Source: Angelakisella sp. (lineage in GTDB: Bacteria > Bacillota > Clostridia > Oscillospirales > Ruminococcaceae). From it: 26,009 bases of DNA. A program made the position numbers and the translations under genes. Under the pieces are notes generated by a model. That model saw only the letters and a program-made list of their open reading frames with translations, made no database searches and was not told the DNA's origin. Positions 15,570-22,518 of this stretch are shown one piece after another. Location: assembly GCA_022795575.1 (NCBI GenBank), contig JAAWGY010000005.1:1-26009 (forward strand), given 5' to 3'. The stretch's first letter is position 1. Every line of letters begins with the position of its first letter.

Positions 15570-16205
15570 ATGGATATGGGAGGGTTTCGGTGGACGCGAG
15601 AAGCGAAGCATTACCATATTGACAGTGCGAGGGTAGAGATCGTCACTGCTCCGCACACCGACCTGTGGCAGAGGACCTATTACCATTTTCAAAATGATAA
15701 CGCGCCGGTGCTCCAGATGGAAACGGAGGAAAGGTTCTTCAGTTTTATTGTGAAAACGGATTTTTCGGAAAGCCAACACAGATTTGACCAGTGCGGCATC
15801 GTTATGTATCTGGACAGCGAAAACTGGCTGAAAGGCTCCGTGGAATATGAGAACGAGGATTTCCAGCACTTAGGCAGCGTTGTTACCAATAACGGGTATT
15901 CTGACTGGGCAACTACCGCTATCTCTGCTGCCATCAAATCCATGTGGTATCGGTTCAGCCGTCGTGGAGACGATTATTGTATCGAATGCTCGGAGGATGG
16001 CATCCATTTTAGCCAAATGCGCATTTGCCATATGGATAGGGGGAACGGCACAGTCCGGTTTGGCATCTATGCCTGCTCGCCGGAGGATTCCTCGTTTAAG
16101 GCTGTTTTTACAAACATGGCATTTACGGAATGTCAGTGGAAAGCCCATGACGGGCAACAGCCGGATCAGGGACACCCATCATCCGGCCACGAAGAAAGCT
16201 TTTAA
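15570..16205 (+). CDS. DUF1349 family protein (concanavalin-like fold), probable insertion
   Basis: The 211-residue protein resembles the DUF1349 / YesU-like family, which has a beta-sandwich lectin/glucanase-like fold. Supporting stretches are FSFIVKTDFSESQHRFDQCG, VMYLDSENWLKGSVEYE, SDWATT and DYCIECSEDGIHFSQMRI. The molecular function is not established and I see no signal peptide. AAGGGGGGAG sits 5 nt before ATG 15570. Codon use is more AT-rich than in the genes around it, and it interrupts an otherwise housekeeping series (rdgB to yhbY), consistent with horizontal acquisition. The last ~17 residues (about 195-211) are read through a fragment of the palindromic repeat (copy D). Confidence 0.75.
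   Translation: MDMGGFRWTREAKHYHIDSARVEIVTAPHTDLWQRTYYHFQNDNAPVLQMETEERFFSFIVKTDFSESQHRFDQCGIVMYLDSENWLKGSVEYENEDFQHLGSVVTNNGYSDWATTAISAAIKSMWYRFSRRGDDYCIECSEDGIHFSQMRICHMDRGNGTVRFGIYACSPEDSSFKAVFTNMAFTECQWKAHDGQQPDQGHPSSGHEESF
16153..16203. repeat. Palindromic repeat remnant, copy D, inside the DUF1349 3' end
   Basis: CATCATCCGGCCACGAAGAA and the following AGCTTTT match the right end of copy B (CATCATCCGGCTGTGAATAC then AGGTTCT) at about 20 of 27 positions. Upstream, CAGCCGGAT matches the inverted left arm. The copy is internally shortened. It encodes the C-terminal tail of the DUF1349 protein and abuts copy E. Confidence 0.5.
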
Positions 16206-16289
16206 GCGCCTGTATTTGTAGCTGCGGAATGCCGGACAGGCAGGGAAAGGACCGGCCAGACAGCGTTCTGCGGCTGTAAATCCGGCTTC
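16205..16289. repeat. Palindromic MITE-like repeat, copy E (decayed)
   Basis: The 85-bp length equals that of copy B. The left end AGCGCCTGTATTTGTAGC resembles AGAACCTGTATTCACAAC (12 of 18), and the right end CGGCTGTAAATCCGGCTTC resembles CGGCTGTGAATACAGGTTC. An interior GGCCAG is retained. It lies between the DUF1349 stop and yhbY, forming the right boundary of the insert. Confidence 0.55.
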
Positions 16290-16330
16290 AAAACAGATGC
16301 CGCCCTTGTGCGGCGGAAGGAGAGTAGATT

Positions 16331-16621
16331 TTGCTGACTTCCAAACAACGCGCCAAGCTGAAGAGCATTGCCGCCACCACCGAAACCATCCTCCAGGTGG
16401 GGAAGGGAGGGGTGGGGGACCAGCTGGTTAAGCAGGTGGACAACGCCCTCACCGCCCGGGAGCTGGTGAAGCTCCACGCCCTGGAGACCGCCCCGGAGGA
16501 GCCGGGGACCCTTGCCCAGGCCCTGGCCGACGCCACCCGCAGCGAGGTGGTGCAGGTCATCGGCCGCCGGATGGTGCTTTACCGGAGAAATGCCAAAAAG
16601 CCGGTGATTGTGTTCGACTGA
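16331..16621 (+). CDS. yhbY: YhbY-family RNA-binding protein (CRM domain)
   Basis: This 96-residue single CRM-domain protein is associated with the pre-50S ribosomal subunit. It begins (M)LTSKQRAKLKSIAATTETILQVGKGG, has the GxxG-like loop and continues with LVKLHALETAPEEP and VVQVIGRRMVLYRRN, all standard for YhbY/YqeI. The start is TTG 16331, 7 nt after GGAAGGAGAG; no better start is available. In Bacillus the homologue yqeI precedes nadD, yqeK and rsfS, the same order as here. Confidence 0.93.
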   Translation: MLTSKQRAKLKSIAATTETILQVGKGGVGDQLVKQVDNALTARELVKLHALETAPEEPGTLAQALADATRSEVVQVIGRRMVLYRRNAKKPVIVFD

Positions 16622-16648
16622 GTTTGCGACAGCGGGGGTGGGTAGGAT

Positions 16649-17824
16649 ATGTCACGGACGGTGCTTTACGGGGGAACCTTCAACCCCATCCACAGGGGGC
16701 ATCTGAACATCTGTCTGCGGGCCCGGGAGGCGGTGGAGGCCGACGAGGTGCTGCTGATGCCGGCGGCCCAGCCGCCCCACAAGTTTGCCGGGTGGCTGGC
16801 CCCGGACCAGGACAGGCTGGCCCTCTGCCGGCTGGCGGTCCAAGGCCAGGACTTCCTGCGGGTGAGCGACTACGAGATCCGCCGGGGGGGACGCAGCTAC
16901 ACGGTGGATACCCTCCGGTACCTGCTGGCGGAGCGGCCGGGGGAGGAGCTTTGGCTCCTCATCGGCACCGATATGTTCCTCACCTTTACCCAGTGGCGGG
17001 AGTGGGAGGAGATCGGCCGGATGGCCACCCTGTTGGTGGCCTCCCGGGAGGAGGGGGACCGGGAGGCGCTGGTGGGGCAGCAGCTGCTGTTGGCGGGGCA
17101 CGGGGTGCGGTCGCAGCTGCTGCAAAACCCGCCGCTGCCCATGTCCAGCACCCAGATCCGCCGGGAGCTGGGGGAAACCGGCGGCTCGGAGCAGCTGGCC
17201 CCCCAGGTGCTGGACTATATCCGGCAGCGGGGGCTTTACCTCCACCCCCCGGAGGATGTGGAATACCTCCGGGAGTACATCCGCCCCCTGATGACCGAGT
17301 ACCGCTACCGCCACTCCCTGGGGGTGGAGCGCCAGGCGGTGCGGATGGCCCGGTGGTACGGAGCCGACGTCCACAAGGCGGCGGTGGCCGGCATCCTCCA
17401 CGATATCTGCAAGGATATGCCCAAGGGGGCTTTGTTGCAAAATGTCCTGGAATCTGATATAATAAATGGCATCGACTTCCGGACCTCTCCCCAGCTGCTC
17501 CACAGCTACGCCGGGGCCCTCTACCTCCAGTCCCACATGGATATCCACGACCCGGAGATCATCGGCGCGGTGCGGTACCACACCACCGGCCGGGCGGGGA
17601 TGAACCTGCTGGAGACCATCATCTACCTGGCGGACCTGACCTCGGAGGACCGGGAGTACGGCGACGTGGAGGAGATGCGGCGGCTCTGCCGGGAGGACCT
17701 CCGGGGGGCCATGGTCCACGCCCTCACCTACATCGTGGGGGAGCTGACAGCAAAGAACCGAACCATCTGCCCCGATACCATCGCGGCCTGCGGGGAATAC
17801 GGGGTAACGATACCAAAACCATGA
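16649..17824 (+). CDS. nadD: Fused nicotinate-nucleotide adenylyltransferase / YqeK HD-domain hydrolase
   Basis: One 391-residue frame joins two proteins that are separate adjacent genes in Bacillus. Residues 1-200 are NadD, which makes deamido-NAD from nicotinate mononucleotide and ATP: GGTFNPIHRGH (8-18, nucleotidyltransferase HxGH-type motif), LLIGTDMF and SSTQIR (166-171). Residues about 202-391 are YqeK, an HD-domain phosphohydrolase family shown to split diadenosine tetraphosphate symmetrically. Its residues are His222 in RHSLGVERQA, His251-Asp252 in ILHDICKDMP, His284, His311 and Asp329 in YLADLTSEDR. The motif sets look complete, so both activities may be present. Weak GGTAGGAT site before ATG 16649. 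It sits 27 bp after yhbY and 13 bp before rsfS. Confidence 0.93.
   Translation: MSRTVLYGGTFNPIHRGHLNICLRAREAVEADEVLLMPAAQPPHKFAGWLAPDQDRLALCRLAVQGQDFLRVSDYEIRRGGRSYTVDTLRYLLAERPGEELWLLIGTDMFLTFTQWREWEEIGRMATLLVASREEGDREALVGQQLLLAGHGVRSQLLQNPPLPMSSTQIRRELGETGGSEQLAPQVLDYIRQRGLYLHPPEDVEYLREYIRPLMTEYRYRHSLGVERQAVRMARWYGADVHKAAVAGILHDICKDMPKGALLQNVLESDIINGIDFRTSPQLLHSYAGALYLQSHMDIHDPEIIGAVRYHTTGRAGMNLLETIIYLADLTSEDREYGDVEEMRRLCREDLRGAMVHALTYIVGELTAKNRTICPDTIAACGEYGVTIPKP
17435..17463 (+). promoter_or_regulatory. Promoter-like site inside the YqeK domain, upstream of rsfS
   Basis: TTGCAA (17435-17440) and TATAAT (17458-17463) are separated by 17 bp. The -10 is coded by GAT ATA ATA AAT; two consecutive ATA isoleucine codons are striking in this GC-rich gene. 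It lies about 375 bp before rsfS and could drive rsfS-leuS. Inferred from sequence only. Confidence 0.45.
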
Positions 17825-17837
17825 ACGGAGGGCTTTT

Positions 17838-18197
17838 ATGGATTCCAAAGCGTTAGCGGAAAAGATCATCCGGATCCTGGACAGCAAAAAGGGCATCGAC
17901 ATCGCGGGGATCGATATCCACGACCTTACCACCATTGGGGACTACTTTGTGCTGGCCACCGGCACCAGCAGCCCCCACGTCAAGGCGCTGGCGGAGGAGG
18001 TGGAGGACACCCTGGCCAAGGAGGGGCTGGAGCCCCGCCGGGTGGAGGGGGCGCAGTCCGCCACCTGGATCCTGATAGACTACCAGGACGTGATCCTCCA
18101 CATCTTTACCAAAGAAACCCGGGAGTTTTACAGCATGGAGCGGCTGTGGGCCGACGCCCCCCGGATGGACCTTGCCGGCCTTGTCACCGAGGAATAA
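17838..18197 (+). CDS. rsfS: Ribosome silencing factor RsfS
   Basis: This 119-residue DUF143/Iojap-family protein binds L14 on the 50S subunit and blocks joining with 30S during nutrient limitation. Conserved segments are AEKIIRILDSKKGIDI, TTIGDYFVLATGTSSPHVKALAEEV, VEGAQSATWILIDYQDVILHIF and REFYSMERLWADAP. GGAGGGC precedes ATG 17838. It follows the nadD-yqeK fusion by 13 bp and precedes leuS, the usual Firmicute neighbourhood. Confidence 0.96.
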   Translation: MDSKALAEKIIRILDSKKGIDIAGIDIHDLTTIGDYFVLATGTSSPHVKALAEEVEDTLAKEGLEPRRVEGAQSATWILIDYQDVILHIFTKETREFYSMERLWADAPRMDLAGLVTEE

Positions 18198-18258
18198 GCC
18201 TTGTCAAAAGGGAAGGGGACAGGCTGTCCCAAACCATATTTTTAAGAGGGTGTGACTT

Positions 18259-20664
18259 TTGAAGTACGATTTTACCGCCATTGAGAGAAAATGGCAGCAG
18301 AGGTGGGACGAGGACAAGAGCTTTGCCGCCAGCAGCGACTACACAAAGCCCAAGTTTTTTGCCCTGGTGGAGTTCCCGTACCCCTCCGGCCAGGGGCTCC
18401 ATGTGGGCCATCCCCGGTCCTACACCGCCCTGGACATTGTTGCCCGCAAGCGCAGGCTACAGGGCTACAACGTCCTGTACCCCATGGGCTGGGACGCCTT
18501 CGGCCTCCCAGCCGAAAATTACGCCATCAAAAACCACGTCCACCCCGCCGAGTTCACCCGCAAGAACGTGGCCCACTTTAAGGCCCAGCTAAAGGCCCTG
18601 GGGCTCTCCTTTGACTGGGACCGGGAGATCAACACCACCGACCCGGATTACTACAAATGGACCCAGTGGATCTTCCTGCAGCTCTTTAAGAAGGGGCTGG
18701 CCTACAAAAAGGAGATGTCGGTGAATTGGTGCACCTCCTGCAAGTGCGTTTTGGCCAACGAGGAGGTGGTGGAGGGCGTCTGCGAGCGCTGCCACAGCCC
18801 GGTGGTCCGCCGGGACAAGAGCCAGTGGATGCTGAAGATCACCGAGTACGCCCAGCGCCTCATCGACGACCTGGACGGCCTGGACTACATCGAGCGGGTA
18901 AAGATCCAGCAGAAAAACTGGATCGGCCGCTCCACCGGGGCGGAGGTCACATTCCAGGCCACCACCGGGGACAGCATCATCGTTTACACCACCCGGGCGG
19001 ATACCCTCTTTGGGGCCACCTATATGGTCCTTTCCCCGGAGCACGAGCTGGTCAAGAAGTGGATGCCCATCCTGAAAAACCGGGAGGAGGTGGAGGCCTA
19101 CCAGAGGACCGCCGCCGCCAAAAGCGACCTGGAGCGCACCGAGCTCAACAAGGACAAGACCGGCGTCTGCCTGGACGGGGTGCGGGGCATCAACCCGGTA
19201 AACGGGACGGAGATCCCCATCTTTATCTCCGACTATGTTCTGGCCACCTACGGCACCGGCGCCATTATGGCGGTGCCCGCCCACGACGAGCGGGACTGGG
19301 AGTTTGCCAAAAAATTCGGCCTTCCCATCATCGAGGTGGTGAAGGGGGGCAATGTACAGGAGGCGGCCTTTACAGACTGCGCCACCGGTATTATGGTCAA
19401 CTCCGGGATGCTGGACGGCCTTACGGTGGAGGAGGCCAAGGAGAAGATCATCGCCTGGCTTGCCGAAAACGGCAAGGGCCAGCCCAAGGTGAATTACAAG
19501 CTGCGGGACTGGGTTTTTTCCCGCCAGCGGTACTGGGGGGAGCCCATCCCCATGGTGTGGTGCGACAAGTGCGGCTGGCAGCCCCTGCCGGAGGACCAGC
19601 TGCCCCTGCTGCTGCCTGACGTGGAAAGCTACGAGCCCACCGACGACGGCGAAAGCCCCCTGAGCAAGATGACCGACTGGGTGAACACCACCTGCCCCCA
19701 CTGCGGCGGCCCCGCCAAGCGGGAGACCGACACCATGCCCCAGTGGGCGGGTTCCTCCTGGTACTTTATGCGGTACTGCGACCCCCACAACGACAAGGCC
19801 CTGGCCTCCAAGGAGGCGCTGGATTACTGGATGCCGGTGGACTGGTACAACGGCGGCATGGAGCACACCACCCTGCACCTGCTGTACAGCCGCTTCTGGC
19901 ACAAGTTCCTTTATGACATCGGCGTGGTAAGCAGCCCGGAGCCCTACGCCAAGCGCACCAGCCACGGCATGATCCTGGGGGAGAACGGCGAGAAGATGAG
20001 CAAATCCCGGGGCAACGTGGTAAACCCCGACGACATCATCCGGGACTACGGCGCCGACACCATGCGCCTCTACGAGATGTTCATCGGCGACTTTGAGAAG
20101 ACCGCCCCCTGGAGCTCCCAGTCCATCAAGGGCTGCAAGCGCTTTTTGGAGCGGGTTTGGGGCCTGATGGAGATCATGACCCCGGAGGAGGGGTACTCCC
20201 CGGAGCTGGAGGCCTCCTTCCACAAGCTCATTAAAAAGGTGGGGGAGGACGTGGAAAGCCTCAAGGCCAACACCGCCATCGCCGCCATGATGACCGTCCT
20301 GAACCAGATCTGCGACAAGGGCAGCGTCACCAAGGGGGAGCTGCGCACCTTTATCACCCTGCTGAACCCCTTTGCCCCCCACATCACCGAGGAGATGAAC
20401 GAGCTGATGGGAGAGCCCGCCATGCTGGCCCATGCCGCCTGGCCGGTGTACGACCCGGCCAAGTGCGTGGACCAGACGGTGGAGATGGTGGTGCAGATCT
20501 GCGGCAAGATCAAGGCCCGCATCCTGGTTCCGGCGGAGGCCGGGCAGGAGGAGGTCACTGCCGCCGCCAAGGCGGAAAAGGCGGTGCAGGCTGCCCTGGA
20601 GGGCAAGACGGTGGTCAAGGAAATCTTTGTAAAGGGCAAGCTGCTGAACATTGTGGCGAAGTAA
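18259..20664 (+). CDS. leuS: Leucyl-tRNA synthetase
   Basis: A class I aminoacyl-tRNA synthetase of 801 residues. The HIGH-type motif is in PYPSGQGLHVGHPRSYTALD and the KMSKS motif in GENGEKMSKSRGNVVNPDD. An editing domain is inserted between them (TRADTLFGATYMV, YGTGAIMAVPAHDERD). Cysteine pairs (CTSCKC..CERC, CDKCGW, CPHCGG) suggest zinc-binding knuckles. The start is TTG 18259 after AAGAGGGTG, giving (M)KYDFTAIERKWQQRWDED, a normal LeuS N-terminus. Only 61 bp separate it from rsfS, too short for a T-box riboswitch, although a small GGGACA/TGTCCC hairpin lies at 18216-18230. Confidence 0.97.
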   Translation: MKYDFTAIERKWQQRWDEDKSFAASSDYTKPKFFALVEFPYPSGQGLHVGHPRSYTALDIVARKRRLQGYNVLYPMGWDAFGLPAENYAIKNHVHPAEFTRKNVAHFKAQLKALGLSFDWDREINTTDPDYYKWTQWIFLQLFKKGLAYKKEMSVNWCTSCKCVLANEEVVEGVCERCHSPVVRRDKSQWMLKITEYAQRLIDDLDGLDYIERVKIQQKNWIGRSTGAEVTFQATTGDSIIVYTTRADTLFGATYMVLSPEHELVKKWMPILKNREEVEAYQRTAAAKSDLERTELNKDKTGVCLDGVRGINPVNGTEIPIFISDYVLATYGTGAIMAVPAHDERDWEFAKKFGLPIIEVVKGGNVQEAAFTDCATGIMVNSGMLDGLTVEEAKEKIIAWLAENGKGQPKVNYKLRDWVFSRQRYWGEPIPMVWCDKCGWQPLPEDQLPLLLPDVESYEPTDDGESPLSKMTDWVNTTCPHCGGPAKRETDTMPQWAGSSWYFMRYCDPHNDKALASKEALDYWMPVDWYNGGMEHTTLHLLYSRFWHKFLYDIGVVSSPEPYAKRTSHGMILGENGEKMSKSRGNVVNPDDIIRDYGADTMRLYEMFIGDFEKTAPWSSQSIKGCKRFLERVWGLMEIMTPEEGYSPELEASFHKLIKKVGEDVESLKANTAIAAMMTVLNQICDKGSVTKGELRTFITLLNPFAPHITEEMNELMGEPAMLAHAAWPVYDPAKCVDQTVEMVVQICGKIKARILVPAEAGQEEVTAAAKAEKAVQAALEGKTVVKEIFVKGKLLNIVAK

Positions 20665-20701
20665 CTGTCCGTCCAACAGAGGGAAAATAGCGAGGATGGA
20701 T

Positions 20702-20739
20702 AAAATTTTACCGGCAGATTCCGTAAAATTTTGTTTTTT
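20702..20739 (+). terminator. Rho-independent terminator after leuS
   Basis: A perfect 10-bp stem, AAAATTTTAC (20702-20711) against GTAAAATTTT (20723-20732), is followed by GTTTTTTC. The AT-rich stem is unusual in this genome, but the position between leuS and the rpsU promoter is right. Confidence 0.65.
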
Positions 20740-20763
20740 CGGCAGATATTCCCTCCAAGGTAC

Positions 20764-20793
20764 TTGACATTGTAAAATGTCCTGTTGTATAAT
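20764..20793 (+). promoter_or_regulatory. Sigma-A promoter of rpsU
   Basis: TTGACA (20764-20769) and TATAAT (20788-20793) match both consensus hexamers exactly, with an 18-bp spacer. It leaves a leader of about 65 nt before rpsU. Confidence 0.8.
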
Positions 20794-20863
20794 TTGTAGT
20801 GTTATCCTTACCCCTTTGGGTGGGATATACTCCAGCCGCATGGCGTGGGGAGGGAATAAGGTA

Positions 20864-21040
20864 ATGGCAGAAATCAGGATTAAAGATAATGAGTCTCTGG
20901 AAAGCGCTCTCAGACGCTTCAAAAGGAGCTGCGCCAAGTCTGGCGTGCTGGCTGAGGTGCGCAAAAGAGAGCATTACGAGAAGCCTTCTGTAAAGCGCAA
21001 AAAGAAATCCGAGGCTGCTCGTAAGCGCAAATATAAGTAA
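20864..21040 (+). CDS. rpsU: 30S ribosomal protein S21
   Basis: This 58-residue very basic protein, MAEIRIKDNESLESALRRFK then KSGVLAEVRKREHYEKPSVKRKKKSEAARKRKYK, is a canonical Firmicute S21. S21 lies near the anti-Shine-Dalgarno end of 16S rRNA and helps mRNA selection. ATG 20864 is chosen over an in-frame ATG at 20777, which would lie within the promoter region. It forms a one-gene unit with its own promoter and a strong terminator. Confidence 0.96.
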   Translation: MAEIRIKDNESLESALRRFKRSCAKSGVLAEVRKREHYEKPSVKRKKKSEAARKRKYK

Positions 21041-21056
21041 TTTGCGGGCAAACGGG

Positions 21057-21092
21057 AAGAGCGGGCATCCAAGGTGGTGCCCGCTCTTTTTC
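21057..21092 (+). terminator. Rho-independent terminator after rpsU
   Basis: An 11-bp perfect stem, AAGAGCGGGCA (21057-21067) against TGCCCGCTCTT (21078-21088), runs into TTTT. Located 17 bp after the rpsU stop. Confidence 0.88.
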
Positions 21093-21113
21093 ACAGGAGA
21101 GGAGGGCGGAGCA

Positions 21114-21629
21114 GTGCCCCTGTTTTTTCCGGACTACAGCTACCGGCGCGTCTACGAGATCCCCGCTGCCTTCTTTGTGCGGCAGGGCATCCGGGCGGCG
21201 CTGCTGGACGTGGATAACACCCTGACCACCCACGACAACCCCGTCCCCCACGAGCGGGTGCTGGACTGGCTGGACTGCCAGCGGCAGGCGGGGGTGCGGC
21301 TGCTGCTCCTCTCCAACAACACGCCGGAGCGGGTGGCACCCTTTGCCCGGGCGCTGGGGCTGGAGTACGTGGCCAACGCCAAAAAGCCGCTGCCCTTCCC
21401 CCTCTGGAGGGCGCTGCGGGGGATGGGCATCGCCCCACGGGAGGCGGCGGTCATCGGGGACCAGATCTTTACCGACGTCCTCTGCGGGCGGTTTGCCCGG
21501 TGCGTCCCGGTGCTGGTGCAGCCCATGGAGGAGGAGGACTGGGGCTTTTTGGCGGTAAAGCGCCGGTGGGAAAGGCTGCTGCTGAAGGATTACAGCCTCC
21601 ACCCCTGGGCCGACCCGGGGGAGAAATAG
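21114..21629 (+). CDS. YqeG-family HAD phosphatase
   Basis: This 171-residue HAD-IIIA phosphatase has the motif LLDVDNTLT with Asp32 (nucleophile) and Asp34. LLSNNTPERV follows as motif II, then the lysine in NAKKPLPFP and VIGDQIFTDVLCG as motif IV. Length and motifs match the YqeG family, related to mitochondrial phosphatidylglycerophosphatase GEP4; the bacterial substrate is unproven. GTG 21114 is preferred, since it follows GGAGGGCGGAG and gives the family start PLFFPDYSYRRVYEI. The longer frame from 21042 would run through the rpsU terminator. In Bacillus yqeG lies upstream of yqeI-nadD-yqeK; here it is downstream. Confidence 0.88.
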   Translation: MPLFFPDYSYRRVYEIPAAFFVRQGIRAALLDVDNTLTTHDNPVPHERVLDWLDCQRQAGVRLLLLSNNTPERVAPFARALGLEYVANAKKPLPFPLWRALRGMGIAPREAAVIGDQIFTDVLCGRFARCVPVLVQPMEEEDWGFLAVKRRWERLLLKDYSLHPWADPGEK

Positions 21630-21638
21630 GAGAAAAGA

Positions 21639-22511
21639 ATGGATAAAATTTGGTTTGGCCCGGCGGGAACGGCAGAAAGCTTTGCCACCATGGGCTACAA
21701 GAAAACCACGCAGATACCGGAGTATCTGGAAAAAATGGGCCTCAACGCCTTTGAGTACCAGTGCGGCCGGGGGGTGCGGGTGAATGAAAACACCGCCGCC
21801 AGCCTCAAAAAGAGCTTTGAGGAAAAGGGGCTGCGGATGTCCCTGCACGCCCCCTACTACATCTCCCTTTCCAGCCTGGAGGAGGAGAAGCGCCAGGGGA
21901 GCGTCCGGTACATCCGGGATTCGGCGGCGGCGGCGCGGCTGCTGGGGGCGGACCGGGTGATTATCCACACCGGCTCCTGCGCCAAGCTGAGCCGCCTTGA
22001 CGCCCTGGAGCTTGCCAAGGGCACCATGCGGGCGGCGCTGGACACGTTGGACCGGGAGGGGCTTTCGGAGGGGATCACCCTTTGCCCCGAGACCATGGGC
22101 AAGCTGAACCAGCTGGGGACGCTGGAGGAGGTGCTGGAGCTCTGCGGCATCGATGAACGCCTCATCCCCTGCATCGACTGGGGCCACCTCAACGCCCGCA
22201 CCCTGGGCAGGATGACCACCCCGGCGGAGTTTGCCGAGGCCTTCCGCCTGATGGACCAAAAGCTGGGCCGGGACCGGATGCGGGTGTTCCACTCCCACTT
22301 TTCCCGCATCGAATACACCGAGAACGGCGGGGAAAAGCGGCACCTCACCTTTGCAGACCAGCAGTACGGCCCCTGGTTTGAACCGCTGGCCGAAGAGATC
22401 CTCAAGTACGGCTGTACCCCGGTGATCATCTGCGAATCCGCCGGGACACAAAGTGAAGACGCCGCCGCCATGCGGGACATCTACCGCGCGGCGGCGGAAG
22501 AAAAGGAGTAG
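21639..22511 (+). CDS. Endonuclease IV-like TIM-barrel protein
   Basis: This 290-residue protein belongs to the xylose isomerase-like / AP endonuclease 2 TIM-barrel superfamily. The spacing of possible metal ligands follows endonuclease IV (Nfo): His70 (LHAPYY), His110 (IIHTG), Glu151 (CPETMGK), Asp180 and His183 (CIDWGH), His218/220 (FHSHFS), His235 and Glu266 (ICESAG). A role in base-excision repair at abasic sites is therefore plausible, but ligand-level similarity also covers sugar isomerases. TAGGAGA precedes ATG 21639. It begins 9 bp after the yqeG-like gene and ends 7 bp before the M24 peptidase, so the three are probably co-transcribed. Confidence 0.8.
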   Translation: MDKIWFGPAGTAESFATMGYKKTTQIPEYLEKMGLNAFEYQCGRGVRVNENTAASLKKSFEEKGLRMSLHAPYYISLSSLEEEKRQGSVRYIRDSAAAARLLGADRVIIHTGSCAKLSRLDALELAKGTMRAALDTLDREGLSEGITLCPETMGKLNQLGTLEEVLELCGIDERLIPCIDWGHLNARTLGRMTTPAEFAEAFRLMDQKLGRDRMRVFHSHFSRIEYTENGGEKRHLTFADQQYGPWFEPLAEEILKYGCTPVIICESAGTQSEDAAAMRDIYRAAAEEKE

Positions 22512-22518
22512 ACATAAC

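Noticed and set aside
18198..18258. T-box riboswitch before leuS
   Set aside because: Only 61 bp, with one small hairpin and no T-box sequence; far too short.
20777..20863. Longer S21 starting at ATG 20777
   Set aside because: This start lies within the promoter spacer, upstream of the -10 box, so it cannot be transcribed from that promoter; S21 proteins begin at the later ATG.
18589..20964. 791-codon minus-strand frame opposite leuS
   Set aside because: Same composition artefact; low-complexity product opposite a clear leucyl-tRNA synthetase.
21042..21113. Longer N-terminus for the YqeG-like phosphatase
   Set aside because: The added codons run through the rpsU terminator, and the family N-terminus with a good RBS begins at GTG 21114.
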